NCBI GenBank assembly: GCA_016234805.1
Contig: JACRNU010000055.1
Span: 38,961-102,960 of the forward strand
Direction: 5' to 3'
DNA: 64,000 nucleotides
From: Elusimicrobiota bacterium
Lineage (GTDB): Bacteria; Elusimicrobiota; Elusimicrobia; UBA1565; UBA9628
The notes beneath the pieces are model-generated. The model saw nothing but the letters and a program-made list of their open reading frames with translations, was not told the origin of the DNA and did not search any database. Below, in pieces: positions 56,586 through 64,000 of this stretch. Numbering within the stretch: the stretch's first letter is position 1; each line of letters opens with the position of its first letter. A program made the position numbers and the translations under genes.

Positions 56586-57748
56586 GCCGCCAGGAATCTC
56601 CTGTGGCGAGGAAAAGGCCTGGTCCGGCATCGGCGCAGGAGCCTGCGGCCTGAGGCCAGGAACCCCTCCACCCCCACTTCGAAGGCTTCTTCGCAGAAAC
56701 CCGCCACTCCCCTGGCCGCCAGGCGCGGGTCATGGTTGAAATGGGTGAAGGCCAGGTCCACCCCGCCTGCCAGGAGCCGGTCGAGCTCGGCACTGGTGCT
56801 GAAGCGCAGGAACTCCACGCTCCCAGAGCCGGCGTCCCCAGGGGCCGTTGCGGTCCCGCCCCCTCCAGCCCCCCACCACTGGGCCTTCCCGTCCGGGTCG
56901 AGGACAAGGCACCTGACCCGGAAGCCCATCTCGGAGAGCACAGCGGCCACGGAGAACCCCATGGGCTGTCCTCGCTGGACCATGGCCGACAGGTCCGCCT
57001 GGTCGCCGATGAGGGCCACGGTCCGCTCTCGGCACTCCCTCCGGAGCGCGGCCAGGGCGCGGCTGTGGGGAGCCGCGGCGCAGGCGGCCAGCGAAGGGTC
57101 TCGGCCCAGGACCGAGCAGACCCGGCCCAGCCACTCCACCGTGCCCCGTATGCCGTAGGGCGGATGGAACCGCACCACCTTGAGCCCGTTCCGGATGAAG
57201 TGGGCGTCCGAGATCTTCTCCCAGCCCACCGGGCTCACCCAGACCAGGGCGCCGGCCTTCCTGCCGCCCCGCATCTTCCGGCTGTCGAGGTCCGGGAACA
57301 TGGAGCCCGCGACCTTGAGGCCCACGGTCCCGAGGAGGCGGGTCATCTCGCGGTGTGCCGCGTCATCGGGGGCCCCTGCGAGGATCACGGTCCCGGGGCC
57401 GCGCTTCTTCGCGAACCTGATGCCGGCCACGATCCCGGAGAGCACGTCGTTGAAGGAGACGCCTGGGTCACGGGTCTTGGAGGTCCAGACGACCTTCACG
57501 CCGAACTCCCGCTCCAGCCGCTTCATGACGGGCCGAGGATCGTCGCCCACGAGTTCCGGCAGGCAGGTGGTCATCAGGTGGATGATGGCGGGCCGGTCGC
57601 GCGCCGCGGCCTCCCTCAGCTTGGAAGCCAGGACCGCGAGCGTCCGTCCCTCCACGACCTCTCTCTCCCCGAGGTCGGTGTCGTAGTAGCTGGAATTCCG
57701 GCGTGGAGACGGCCGGCGCTCGTCCGCGAACAAGCGCAGGGAGGCCAC
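56582..57748 (-). CDS. Nitrogenase component 1-like protein (NifK-like member), downstream of an in-frame UAG
   Basis: 388 residues from a GTG at 57748. Traits of NifK-type proteins: SSYYDTDLGEREVVEG (compare the STxLTExDVVFGG region), HLMTTCLPELVGDDPRPV with the conserved Cys of TTCxxExxGDD, and GFSVAAVLSEMGF in the second half. The same frame is open upstream as CRFNGPQESVASLRLF, broken only by a TAG (57776-57778), and then continues as the 188-residue piece ending SHCSP. The whole would be 585 residues with the UAG read through. The GTG start has only a weak ribosome-binding site and would drop the CRFNGP segment. Confidence 0.65.
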   Translation of the reverse strand: MASLRLFADERRPSPRRNSSYYDTDLGEREVVEGRTLAVLASKLREAAARDRPAIIHLMTTCLPELVGDDPRPVMKRLEREFGVKVVWTSKTRDPGVSFNDVLSGIVAGIRFAKKRGPGTVILAGAPDDAAHREMTRLLGTVGLKVAGSMFPDLDSRKMRGGRKAGALVWVSPVGWEKISDAHFIRNGLKVVRFHPPYGIRGTVEWLGRVCSVLGRDPSLAACAAAPHSRALAALRRECRERTVALIGDQADLSAMVQRGQPMGFSVAAVLSEMGFRVRCLVLDPDGKAQWWGAGGGGTATAPGDAGSGSVEFLRFSTSAELDRLLAGGVDLAFTHFNHDPRLAARGVAGFCEEAFEVGVEGFLASGRRLLRRCRTRPFPRHRRFLAA

Positions 57749-57775
57749 CGACTCCTGCGGGCCGTTGAACCGGCA

Positions 57776-57778
57776 CTA
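57776..57778 (-). other. In-frame UAG codon inside the nitrogenase-like gene
   Basis: Sequence on the coding strand: TCT CCG TAG TGC CGG. Frame is open for 187 codons before and 397 after. TAG is used as an ordinary stop by several intact genes in the window (15863, 16642, 20575, 21955, 25393), so a general reassignment is unlikely. Confidence 0.9.
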
Positions 57779-58339
57779 CGGAGAGCAGTGCGAGACCACC
57801 GTGACCCTGGAGCCGAGCACCACCTCCTCCTCCAGGGCGGGCTGGCGCGGATAGAAGAATTTCCACCAATCAAGCCCGTGGTCGGTCCTCCGGAAGAAGC
57901 GGTCGAGCCGTCCCGGAGACCGCGACCCATGAGGGTCGGTATAGAACAGACCGTCGGCCTTGAGCCTGCGGAGCAGCAGGTCGAAGGGCACGGCCCCGAA
58001 GATGGAGAACAGGGCCCGGGGCTCGGTGTCGGAAGCAGGGCCAACCCCCTCATCCCCGAACGGACGCCTCAGCCCCATGACCCGGTTCGAGAAGAGCATC
58101 GCGCGTGGGTCATCCCCGGGCCGGACGAGCGCGTAGCCCAGCCTCCTGAAGCCGCGGCTCAGGGTGAACTCGATGACCGCTTCGCTGAAATCCAGGGAGT
58201 CCACGGACCAGGCAGGCAAGGCCCGCTGCACCAGGCTCGTGAAGAAGTCCAGCCCCGCCTTTCCCGGCTTGTACCGGACCGGACGCTGTTCCTGACCCGG
58301 GCCAGGCCCTCCCATCGTGTTCCGCGCATGCTTGGTCAT
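57776..58339 (-). CDS. N-terminal domain of the nitrogenase-like protein, ends at in-frame UAG
   Basis: 187 residues from the ATG at 58339 to the TAG at 57776. No recognised domain: VRYKPGKAGLDFFTSLVQRA, DFSEAVIEFTLSRGFRRLGY, an acidic/arginine-rich middle, LDRFFRRTDHGLDWWKFFYP and VTVVSHCSP at the end. The final VVSHCSP-stop-CRFNGP aligns with LIVDGPYC of the partner protein, which puts the stop at the Tyr of P-Y-C. The segment is probably the start of one larger protein rather than a separate one. Confidence 0.6.
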   Translation of the reverse strand: MTKHARNTMGGPGPGQEQRPVRYKPGKAGLDFFTSLVQRALPAWSVDSLDFSEAVIEFTLSRGFRRLGYALVRPGDDPRAMLFSNRVMGLRRPFGDEGVGPASDTEPRALFSIFGAVPFDLLLRRLKADGLFYTDPHGSRSPGRLDRFFRRTDHGLDWWKFFYPRQPALEEEVVLGSRVTVVSHCSP

Positions 58340-58347
58340 GGGCCTAC

Positions 58348-58375
58348 ATGGTACCAAACATCCTCGGGCCGTCAA
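58348..58375 (-). promoter_or_regulatory. Promoter of the nitrogenase-like operon
   Basis: Reading leftward: TTGACG (58375-58370), 16 bases, TACCAT (58353-58348), then 8 bases to the ATG at 58339. Near-leaderless, and it supports 58339 as the real start of the operon. Confidence 0.6.
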
Positions 58376-58475
58376 AGACAGCCGCGGGCATAGTCCGTTC
58401 GACCCATGACCTCAGGGGCCGAAATGCGGGCCGGCTTTGGGCCCTCCGACGCACGGAAGATCTCGTCCCCATTGA

Positions 58476-58481
58476 TAGAAT
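58476..58481 (+). promoter_or_regulatory. -10 box (TAGAAT) of the small exported protein gene
   Basis: TAGAAT, then 10 bases to the ATG at 58492. Transcript probably continues into rimO. Confidence 0.4.
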
Positions 58482-58491
58482 CTCCTTTAAG

Positions 58492-58743
58492 ATGCCCGGA
58501 ACCTCCGCTGCCGGACGCTGTTTCTTCGCGTTCCTTATCCCAGCCGGGCTATTCCCTCTTTCAGCCAACAGCGCCGCCATCAGCCAGCCTGCTGTCCGAC
58601 GGACTCCGACTGCTGTCCCGGTTTTCACCGCCTTTTGGAACGGGGGGCCCAAGACCATCGCGGGGCAGGGCTTCACCGGCTCTTCGCGCCTGGACCTTTC
58701 CCCAGGAGTGGTCCTGCCGATCCCTCCCTTGCCGGACTCCTAG
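58492..58743 (+). CDS. Small exported protein, unknown
   Basis: 83 residues. A possible signal segment (GRCFFAFLIPAGLFPLSANSA, hydrophobic core only) covers about 8-27. The rest is rich in Gly, Pro and Thr (VFTAFWNGGPKTIAGQGFTG) and ends PIPPLPDS. Its stop lies two bases before the rimO start, so it may be translated ahead of rimO. No family recognised; a chance frame cannot be excluded. Confidence 0.4.
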   Translation: MPGTSAAGRCFFAFLIPAGLFPLSANSAAISQPAVRRTPTAVPVFTAFWNGGPKTIAGQGFTGSSRLDLSPGVVLPIPPLPDS

Positions 58744-58745
58744 GG

Positions 58746-60152
58746 ATGGACCGCCCCAGCATGGACCGCTCCAAGCCGCCGGTCGTCTCCCTGGTCAGCC
58801 TCGGCTGCTCCAAGAACCAGGTGGATTCCGAGCGCATCGTCGGCGCCATGGTCACGGAGGGGTTCCTCCTGGCCGAGGATCCCGCGGACGCTGACATCGC
58901 CTTGGTCAATACCTGCGCGTTCCTCGAATCCGCGCGCAAGGAGACCCGCGACATGCTCTCCGAACTCCAGGCCTTGAAGAAGCGCTCGGGCCTGCGGGCC
59001 GTGGTCGCCCTGGGCTGCTACCCTTCCAAGACCGCCTCCGTTCCAGGCGCGGACGCGGTCGTCCCTTTCAGCGCCTACCGCGACCTGCCCAACCTGTGCC
59101 GCCGCCTCCTGCGCCTGCCCCCTCCGGCGAGCAGAAAACGGCCTGCGCCTCCGGGGACGGCGGTCCTTTGCCGCCAGCCTCCGGCCAAGCCCCTTTCGGA
59201 GTCCGCCGATGTGCTCGGCTGCGGCCCGCGCCTGCGCTTCGGCTTGAAGGCCGTCGCCTACCTCAAGATATCCGAGGGCTGCTCCAACTCCTGCGCCTAC
59301 TGCGCCATCCCCTCCATCCGCGGCAGTTTGAGGAGCCGGCCCATGAAGGACGTCCTCCGCGAGGCCCAAGACCTCGTGACCGATGGAGCGTCCGAACTCG
59401 TGCTCGTGGCCCAGGACACGGCCGCCTATGGCCGGGATCGCGCTGGAAGCGGCCGGCCAAGCCTCGATGGTCTCATGACCGGCCTGCTCGGCATCCGCGG
59501 CTTCCGGTGGCTGAGGCTCATGTACGCGCACCCGGCCCACCTGACCGACGATATCATCGAGCTCCTTTCCGAGAAGCGCGTGGCGCGCTATCTCGACCTG
59601 CCCATCCAGCACGCGGACGACGGGGTGCTCGCGGCCATGAACCGCCCGTACGGAAGCGCGCACCTGAGAGGACTCATCGCCAAGCTCCGCAGGAAGGTCC
59701 CGGGAATCGCCTTGCGCACCACCTGCCTCGTGGGATTCCCCGGAGAGACCACAAAGGCCTTCCGCAACCTCATGGATTTCGCGCGGGAATCATGCTTCGA
59801 CCACCTCGGCGCTTTCGCCTACTCCCGCGAGCCCGGCACTGCCGCGGCCCGCCTTTCCGGCCAGGTGGATGAGAAGACCAAGGCGGAGCGCCTGGACCGG
59901 CTCATGTCCCTCCAGAAGACCTGCTCCCGAAAGGCCGGCACAGCCCGCGTAGGACAGACCCTCGAGGTCCTCGTGGAAAAGGTCGGCCCGGAGAGCGTGG
60001 AAGGCAGGTCTCAGTTCCAGGCCCCTGAGGTGGACGGCAAGACCATCGTTTCGGGCTCTCAAGCCGGGCTCAAGCGCCTCAAGCCAGGAGCGTTCTGCAA
60101 GGCGAAGGTCACGGCTGCCAAGGATTACGACCTGGCAGCGGAAATGATCTAG
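58746..60152 (+). CDS. rimO: Ribosomal protein S12 methylthiotransferase RimO
   Basis: 468 residues. N-terminal UPF0004 domain with SLVSLGCSKNQVDSERIVGA and Cys residues near 59 and 97, the radical SAM motif EGCSNSCAYCAIPSIRG, DLPIQHADDGVLAAMNRP, and a C-terminal TRAM domain (VLVEKVGPESVEGRSQFQAP). The CSKNQVDSE start distinguishes RimO from MiaB. A longer-than-usual insert of about 45 residues (Pro/Arg-rich, near 125-165) sits between the first domain and the radical SAM core. RimO adds a methylthio group to Asp of S12. Confidence 0.9.
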   Translation: MDRPSMDRSKPPVVSLVSLGCSKNQVDSERIVGAMVTEGFLLAEDPADADIALVNTCAFLESARKETRDMLSELQALKKRSGLRAVVALGCYPSKTASVPGADAVVPFSAYRDLPNLCRRLLRLPPPASRKRPAPPGTAVLCRQPPAKPLSESADVLGCGPRLRFGLKAVAYLKISEGCSNSCAYCAIPSIRGSLRSRPMKDVLREAQDLVTDGASELVLVAQDTAAYGRDRAGSGRPSLDGLMTGLLGIRGFRWLRLMYAHPAHLTDDIIELLSEKRVARYLDLPIQHADDGVLAAMNRPYGSAHLRGLIAKLRRKVPGIALRTTCLVGFPGETTKAFRNLMDFARESCFDHLGAFAYSREPGTAAARLSGQVDEKTKAERLDRLMSLQKTCSRKAGTARVGQTLEVLVEKVGPESVEGRSQFQAPEVDGKTIVSGSQAGLKRLKPGAFCKAKVTAAKDYDLAAEMI

Positions 60153-60153
60153 C

Positions 60154-61488
60154 CTACAGCAGTTCCGACGCCAGCGCAGCCAGCCCCGACCGCTCGATCT
60201 TGTCGAACTTCACCGTGCCCGCGACCTTCTGGTCCTTGAAGCGCTCCACCAGGTTCGACAGGCCGTTGGAGGCCGCGTCGAGGTACGGGTTGTCGATCTG
60301 ATAGGGATCTCCGGTCAGCACGACCTTGGTCCCCTCGCCCGCGCGGGAGATGATGGTCTTGACCTCGTGCGGGGTCAGGTTCTGGGCGTCGTCGATGATG
60401 ATGTACATGCGCGGCAGGCTGCGGCCGCGCAGGAAGGAGACGGCCTCGACCTCGATCTTATCGGAGTCGAAGATGTCGCTCGCGTCCGAGAGGACCTCCT
60501 CCTGCGTCACCTGGCCGGAGGAGTCGCACAGGAACTCGATGTTGTCCTTGACCGCGCCCATCCAGGTAGCGAGCTTCTCCTCCTTGGTCCCGGGCAGGAA
60601 CCCGATGTCCCGCCCCACGGGCACCACGGGCCGCGAGATGAGCAGCCTCCGGTAGAGCCTGGATTCGAAGACATGCTCCAAGCCCGCCGCCAGGGCGAGC
60701 AGGGTCTTGCCCGAGCCCGGCACGCCGATCAAGGTCACGAGGCTGATGTCCTTGTCCATGAGCAGATCCATGGCGAAGCGCTGCTGGACGTTCAAGGGCT
60801 TGACCCCCCAGGGCTTGTGCTGGGCCTGCAGGGGCACGAGTCCGAATCCCGCCTTGAACTTGGCCAGGGCGCTCGCCGAGGGGTTCTCCGCGGACTTGAG
60901 GATGAGGAACTCGTTGGCCCTGAGGTCCTCGACCCCCTTCAACTCCGCGAGCTTGTGCTCCTTGAAGAGCTTGTCGACCTCGGCCTGGCTGACCGTGGCC
61001 TCTCTCCAGCCCTTGTAGAGGCCCTGGATGGGGGCCTTCTCGCGCTCGTAGTCCTCGGTCTCGATGCCCAGGATCTCGGCCTTGATCCTGAGGTTCATGT
61101 CCTTGGAGATGAAGACCACGTTCTCGCCCTTCTCCTTGAGGAAGAGCGCGGTGGCGAGGATCTCGTTGTCCTTCTTGATCGAGGTCCCCTCGAACTGCGA
61201 CGGAAGCTTCTCGGCCCTGCGGTACTCAATGACGAGGACCCCGCCGTGCTCCAGGGGCACCCCTTCGGACAGCTTGCCCTTGGAGCGCAGGCGGTCGAGC
61301 TGGCGCGCGGCCTGGCGCACCGAATAGCCGCGGTCGTCGTTCAAGCGCTTGAAGTTGTCGAGCTCCTCGATGACCGCCAGGGGCAGGACGACTTTCGAGC
61401 GCTCAAAGCGCGTGAGGCACCCCGGGTCGTGGATGAGGACGTTGGTGTCCAGGACGAAGGTCTTGGCAAGGCGCTGGGCTGGGTTCAT
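60154..61488 (-). CDS. PIN-domain PhoH-family ATPase (PhoH2/YlaK type)
   Basis: 444 residues from the ATG at 61488. Residues 10-140 are a PIN nuclease domain (KTFVLDTNVLIHDPGCL, IEELDNF, KDNEILATAL, VFISKDMNLRIKA). The PhoH ATPase follows: ALDLLM-type core, GVPGSGKTLLALAAG (Walker A), ISRPVVPVGRDIGFLPGT and MYIIIDDAQNLTPHEV (Walker B), then VLTGDPYQIDNPYLD. PhoH2 proteins act as sequence-specific RNA helicase-nucleases in mycobacteria. The start is placed 20 bases after the CHAT gene ends. It converges with rimO, 1 base apart. Confidence 0.9.
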   Translation of the reverse strand: MNPAQRLAKTFVLDTNVLIHDPGCLTRFERSKVVLPLAVIEELDNFKRLNDDRGYSVRQAARQLDRLRSKGKLSEGVPLEHGGVLVIEYRRAEKLPSQFEGTSIKKDNEILATALFLKEKGENVVFISKDMNLRIKAEILGIETEDYEREKAPIQGLYKGWREATVSQAEVDKLFKEHKLAELKGVEDLRANEFLILKSAENPSASALAKFKAGFGLVPLQAQHKPWGVKPLNVQQRFAMDLLMDKDISLVTLIGVPGSGKTLLALAAGLEHVFESRLYRRLLISRPVVPVGRDIGFLPGTKEEKLATWMGAVKDNIEFLCDSSGQVTQEEVLSDASDIFDSDKIEVEAVSFLRGRSLPRMYIIIDDAQNLTPHEVKTIISRAGEGTKVVLTGDPYQIDNPYLDAASNGLSNLVERFKDQKVAGTVKFDKIERSGLAALASELL

Positions 61489-61498
61489 GGTCGAAGGG

Positions 61499-61527
61499 AA
61501 TATAACATTATTCACTGAACAGGACAA
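61499..61527 (-). promoter_or_regulatory. Promoter of the PhoH gene
   Basis: Reading leftward: TTGTCC (61527-61522), 17 bases, TATATT (61504-61499), then 10 bases to the ATG at 61488. It lies partly in the 3' end of the CHAT gene. Confidence 0.55.
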
Positions 61528-63850
61528 AAGGCGCCCAGTAATAAGGGTGCTCGAAGCCCTCCCGGCGGATGTCCGTCCGGGCCGACCGAAGGGCTTCGTG
61601 CGGGGTCTGGCCGTCCCGCACATGGAGGAAGAACCTCTCCGTCAACAGGACCGTCGACTCTTCGGAGACGTTCCATAAGGACACCAGGGCGTTGCGGGCG
61701 CCTGCCTGGAGAAAGGCCCTGCCAAGGCCGACTACCCCCTCCCCGCTCACCCGTCTCCCAAGACCCGTCTGGCAGGCGGTCAGGGCGACGACATCCGCGT
61801 TCAGGTCGAGCCCCATGACGTCGGACATGGTCAGGAACCCTTCGCCGAGTTCCTTGTTTCCGACCTGCGAAAGCGCCAGCGCCGGCTCGCGGATTCCCGG
61901 GATGGCCCGACCCAACAATCCGTGCGTGGCCAGCACGATGTAGCGGAACGACCGCAGATCCTGCTTCAAGAGCTCGGACTTGGAAGCCGATGTTCCGACA
62001 AGGGTCACCACGCGATCAGCCGCGAAAAGCTTCTGGCGCAGGTCCTGGGCAAGAACGCTCGTTTTATCCAGCCTTGGGAGGATGGAGACCGGATCAGGGC
62101 CGATGACTTTCGACTCAGCCTGTCCCTTGCGGCTTCCTCCCAGACCCATGGCCTTGACCACCGCTCCCATGGTCTTGACCTCATCCGCTGATGGACGGGC
62201 CCCAACCAGAGAGGTCCCACTGAGCCTGCTGTCGGAAGGATCGAACACCGGGTCAGCCAGGACGAGCATTCCTGCCGCGGCCCTGCCCTGGCGCGGAACC
62301 GTCCGCTGCGTTGCCAGAGCCGTGGCCGATTGATAATACGCGATATCGTAGTCGTCGGCGACATACCCGACGCCCACAGGGACCGGGCCATGGGGCCCGG
62401 AAGGCATCTGCAGGGATTCCGGCACGGAGGTCACGAGGCTTTCGAACGGGAGGATGCCGAGGACCTCGTCGGGCACGATGATGACCTTGTCGGCATCGAC
62501 CACGAGGGGGCGGCTCTGGTTGTCAGTGCCGGTCAGGACCGGCTTGAGGATCATCTTGTAAAGCTCATGGCCTGCCCGCGGATCGAAACTCGCCAGTTCC
62601 GAGATGCCGGTGGCACGCGTAAAGGAGCCCAGGTAACGCAAAACAGCGGATGAGACCGCGGCTCTCGTCACAGGCAGGTCCAATACATGGAGGGCGCAAT
62701 CGGCCCTGACAACGAAGACTCTGGTGACCCGCTCCATCACCTCGTACTCGATCAGCACCTCATGAGGCCGCAGCGGGATGGCCGAAGCCTCGATGGGAGC
62801 CGGATATTTCGCCCAGCCATAGCGCGGGTATTCAGCCCTCAGCTTCGCCATCAGCGCCTCATGCCGCCGCTTGAGAGCGTCCAGCTTTGATTGGAGGCCG
62901 GCCGCCTCTTTCCAGTCGTTCCTGAAATACGCCCGGTTGGTTTCCCGGGCGATGATTGCGACCTCTTCCCCCAACCGTCCATCCTCATCAGAGAGCGGAG
63001 CAGGAAGGAGATGCCTGAGCGAACCGCGGCGACGGCCGATCGCCTCGGTGAAGGTCCGGCCATGCGTGAATTCCGAACGGATGAAGGACTCCGACCAGCC
63101 GCCGGATCCTGCCGTGCTTAGCCGGATCAGTCCCTCGAAAGGCTCGAGATGCTTGAGAAGGCCGCTGGAGGCGTTCATGAGCCCTAGACGCATGTTCAGC
63201 ACGTTCGCGTCCCGGATGCGCTCGAGGATCCCGATCGCCTTCTGATAATGAGTGAGGGCTCCGTCCTTATTGCCCATACCCTCGGAGCACAATCCCATGC
63301 CAATCTCGTAGGTCAGGAAGATTTCCCGCTGGCCCATCATCTCCCACTTCTTGAATTCCTCCGAATACAGCCTGCACGCCTCGGCAAACCGACCTTGGGC
63401 GATGCGCGCCCTCGCCAAGTCAAAGAAACTCTTGGTTCCAGTGAAGATCTCCGCTGCCCTGGCAGCGTCTCCCAAAGATAGATAGGCCCGCCCCATGTTT
63501 GCGGCCACGACTTGGAGATTGGGATCCAGCTGATCGACCTCTTGGAAGAAGGACAGCGCCTCATCTGCGTCGCCAGCATAAAGCAACGCTCCCCCGAGAT
63601 TGTTGAGCGCAACAGTCTCGATAAGCCTATTCTGCGTCTTGCGCGCAAGAACGAGCGCCTCCGAGGAGATTGCCACACCTTCCTCGTAATCTCCGAGGTC
63701 CCAATTAAGATCTGTGAGTTCCTGCATGGTCAGCAATACGTCTAGAGGCGCACCTCCCGTGGAAAGATGCAGGCTCATAGCCTGTCGCAAGGCCTGCAGG
63801 GAGGCTTCGTAGTCACCATAGACCCTCAATACCTTTCCCATGACAGTCAA
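61508..63850 (-). CDS. TPR-CHAT caspase-like protease, 5' end lost or interrupted
   Basis: 780 residues from the nominal TTG at 63850. The first half is TPR repeats (GDYEASLQALRQAMSLHLST, GDYEEGVAISSEAL, AGDADEALSFFQEVDQLDPN, GDAARAAEIFTGTKSF). The C-terminal 350 residues are a CHAT domain: EVLIEYEVMERVTRVFVVRA, IVPDEVLGILPFESL, YIVLATHGLLGRA with the catalytic His, and ALTACQTGLGRRVSGEGVVG with the catalytic Cys. CHAT proteases are activated by partners and cut gasdermin-like or antitoxin-like targets. The TPR homology begins before 63850, but a TAA at 63875-63877 blocks the frame, so the N-terminus is missing or damaged. Confidence 0.8.
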   Translation of the reverse strand: MTVMGKVLRVYGDYEASLQALRQAMSLHLSTGGAPLDVLLTMQELTDLNWDLGDYEEGVAISSEALVLARKTQNRLIETVALNNLGGALLYAGDADEALSFFQEVDQLDPNLQVVAANMGRAYLSLGDAARAAEIFTGTKSFFDLARARIAQGRFAEACRLYSEEFKKWEMMGQREIFLTYEIGMGLCSEGMGNKDGALTHYQKAIGILERIRDANVLNMRLGLMNASSGLLKHLEPFEGLIRLSTAGSGGWSESFIRSEFTHGRTFTEAIGRRRGSLRHLLPAPLSDEDGRLGEEVAIIARETNRAYFRNDWKEAAGLQSKLDALKRRHEALMAKLRAEYPRYGWAKYPAPIEASAIPLRPHEVLIEYEVMERVTRVFVVRADCALHVLDLPVTRAAVSSAVLRYLGSFTRATGISELASFDPRAGHELYKMILKPVLTGTDNQSRPLVVDADKVIIVPDEVLGILPFESLVTSVPESLQMPSGPHGPVPVGVGYVADDYDIAYYQSATALATQRTVPRQGRAAAGMLVLADPVFDPSDSRLSGTSLVGARPSADEVKTMGAVVKAMGLGGSRKGQAESKVIGPDPVSILPRLDKTSVLAQDLRQKLFAADRVVTLVGTSASKSELLKQDLRSFRYIVLATHGLLGRAIPGIREPALALSQVGNKELGEGFLTMSDVMGLDLNADVVALTACQTGLGRRVSGEGVVGLGRAFLQAGARNALVSLWNVSEESTVLLTERFFLHVRDGQTPHEALRSARTDIRREGFEHPYYWAPFVLFSE

Positions 63851-64000
63851 AGCCTTAGCCTCATCGCTCCTAGGTTAATTTCGTGAGCTTCTGGCCACCG
63901 CTGATATGAGCGAGAGACTTCCACCGTCGCCGGCCTCGAACAAAGTTGCGGCGCCGTCGATGGCTGTTTCGCTTCCGCACGAGGATCGCGTCCAGCGTGG
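63851..64000 (-). other. Upstream fragment of the CHAT gene, broken
   Basis: Before the nominal start the frame reads PRSDEAKALT, TPR-like in continuation of the gene, then TAA (63877-63875), then VARSSRN further up. The reading frame in the rest of the window edge has no start codon. The window ends before it can be judged whether a longer N-terminus exists in another frame. Confidence 0.5.

Noticed and set aside
1-64000. Genome-wide recoding of UAG or UAA as sense codons.
   Set aside because: TAG and TAA end many intact genes with homologous C-termini and downstream starts, so any decoding would have to be site-specific.

Overview
The window is a GC-rich stretch (roughly two thirds G+C) from a Gram-negative bacterium, apparently one with few cultured relatives. 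Gene density is very high, with many ATGA/GTGA overlaps. It carries a PorV-like outer-membrane protein next to a secreted protein with a FlgD-like C-terminal domain, a TonB-like protein and many two-component proteins. This style fits Elusimicrobiota or a neighbouring phylum, but that placement is inference from gene content only. No rRNA, tRNA, CRISPR array or intact insertion sequence was seen.

Layout. 1-8 kb: end of a GMC oxidoreductase, a glycerol-3-phosphate-dehydrogenase-like flavoprotein, a response regulator, then a run of overlapping genes for a secreted protein, a PorV-like protein, a TPR protein, a histidine kinase and a receiver. 8-13 kb: a large secreted fibre-like protein ending in a C1q-like domain, a decayed paralogue, and two toxin-antitoxin modules (RelE/AbrB type and HipBA). 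13-22 kb: a receiver-kinase, an alkyl-DHAP-synthase-like and GDPD pair, a c-type cytochrome lipoprotein and a secreted CbiX-like protein that share an inserted palindromic repeat, a MopE-like protein and a subtilase. 22-32 kb: a self-contained type II fatty-acid or polyketide-like locus (enoyl reductase, KAS III broken by a frameshift, KR, DH, KS, a probable cryptic ACP, a PlsC-phosphopantetheinyl-transferase fusion, a metallopeptidase-like/hydrolase fusion, malonyl transferase), then SWIB. 32-39 kb: a receiver, rubrerythrin, MnmA, two class III aminotransferases and a two-subunit CoA transferase. 39-43 kb: a hybrid sensor kinase interrupted by an in-frame stop, a multi-pass protein and a highly structured intergenic element. 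43-49 kb: XdhC (split), SsnA, a fused dihydropyrimidine-dehydrogenase-like protein, Fur. 49-55 kb: a KamA-like radical SAM enzyme, RmlC, TonB-like, a large TPR protein. 55-58 kb: a nitrogenase-component-1-like gene pair, one member interrupted by an in-frame UAG beside a conserved Cys. 58-64 kb: RimO, PhoH/PIN ATPase and a TPR-CHAT protease whose 5' end is cut off by a stop.

Three signals run through the window. First, at least seven genes have a -10 hexamer that ends 6-7 bases before the start codon, which implies leaderless mRNAs. Second, a family of small hairpins built on GGTGCCAG/CTGGCACC sits between genes and at one gene end. Third, several genes are interrupted (FabH by a 1-base shift, a sensor kinase by TAA, the nitrogenase-like gene by TAG, the CHAT gene by TAA). 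Decay, sequence error and recoding all have to be considered for these. The most interesting systems are the nitrogenase-like pair and the lipid locus with its PlsC-PPTase fusion and hidden carrier domain.
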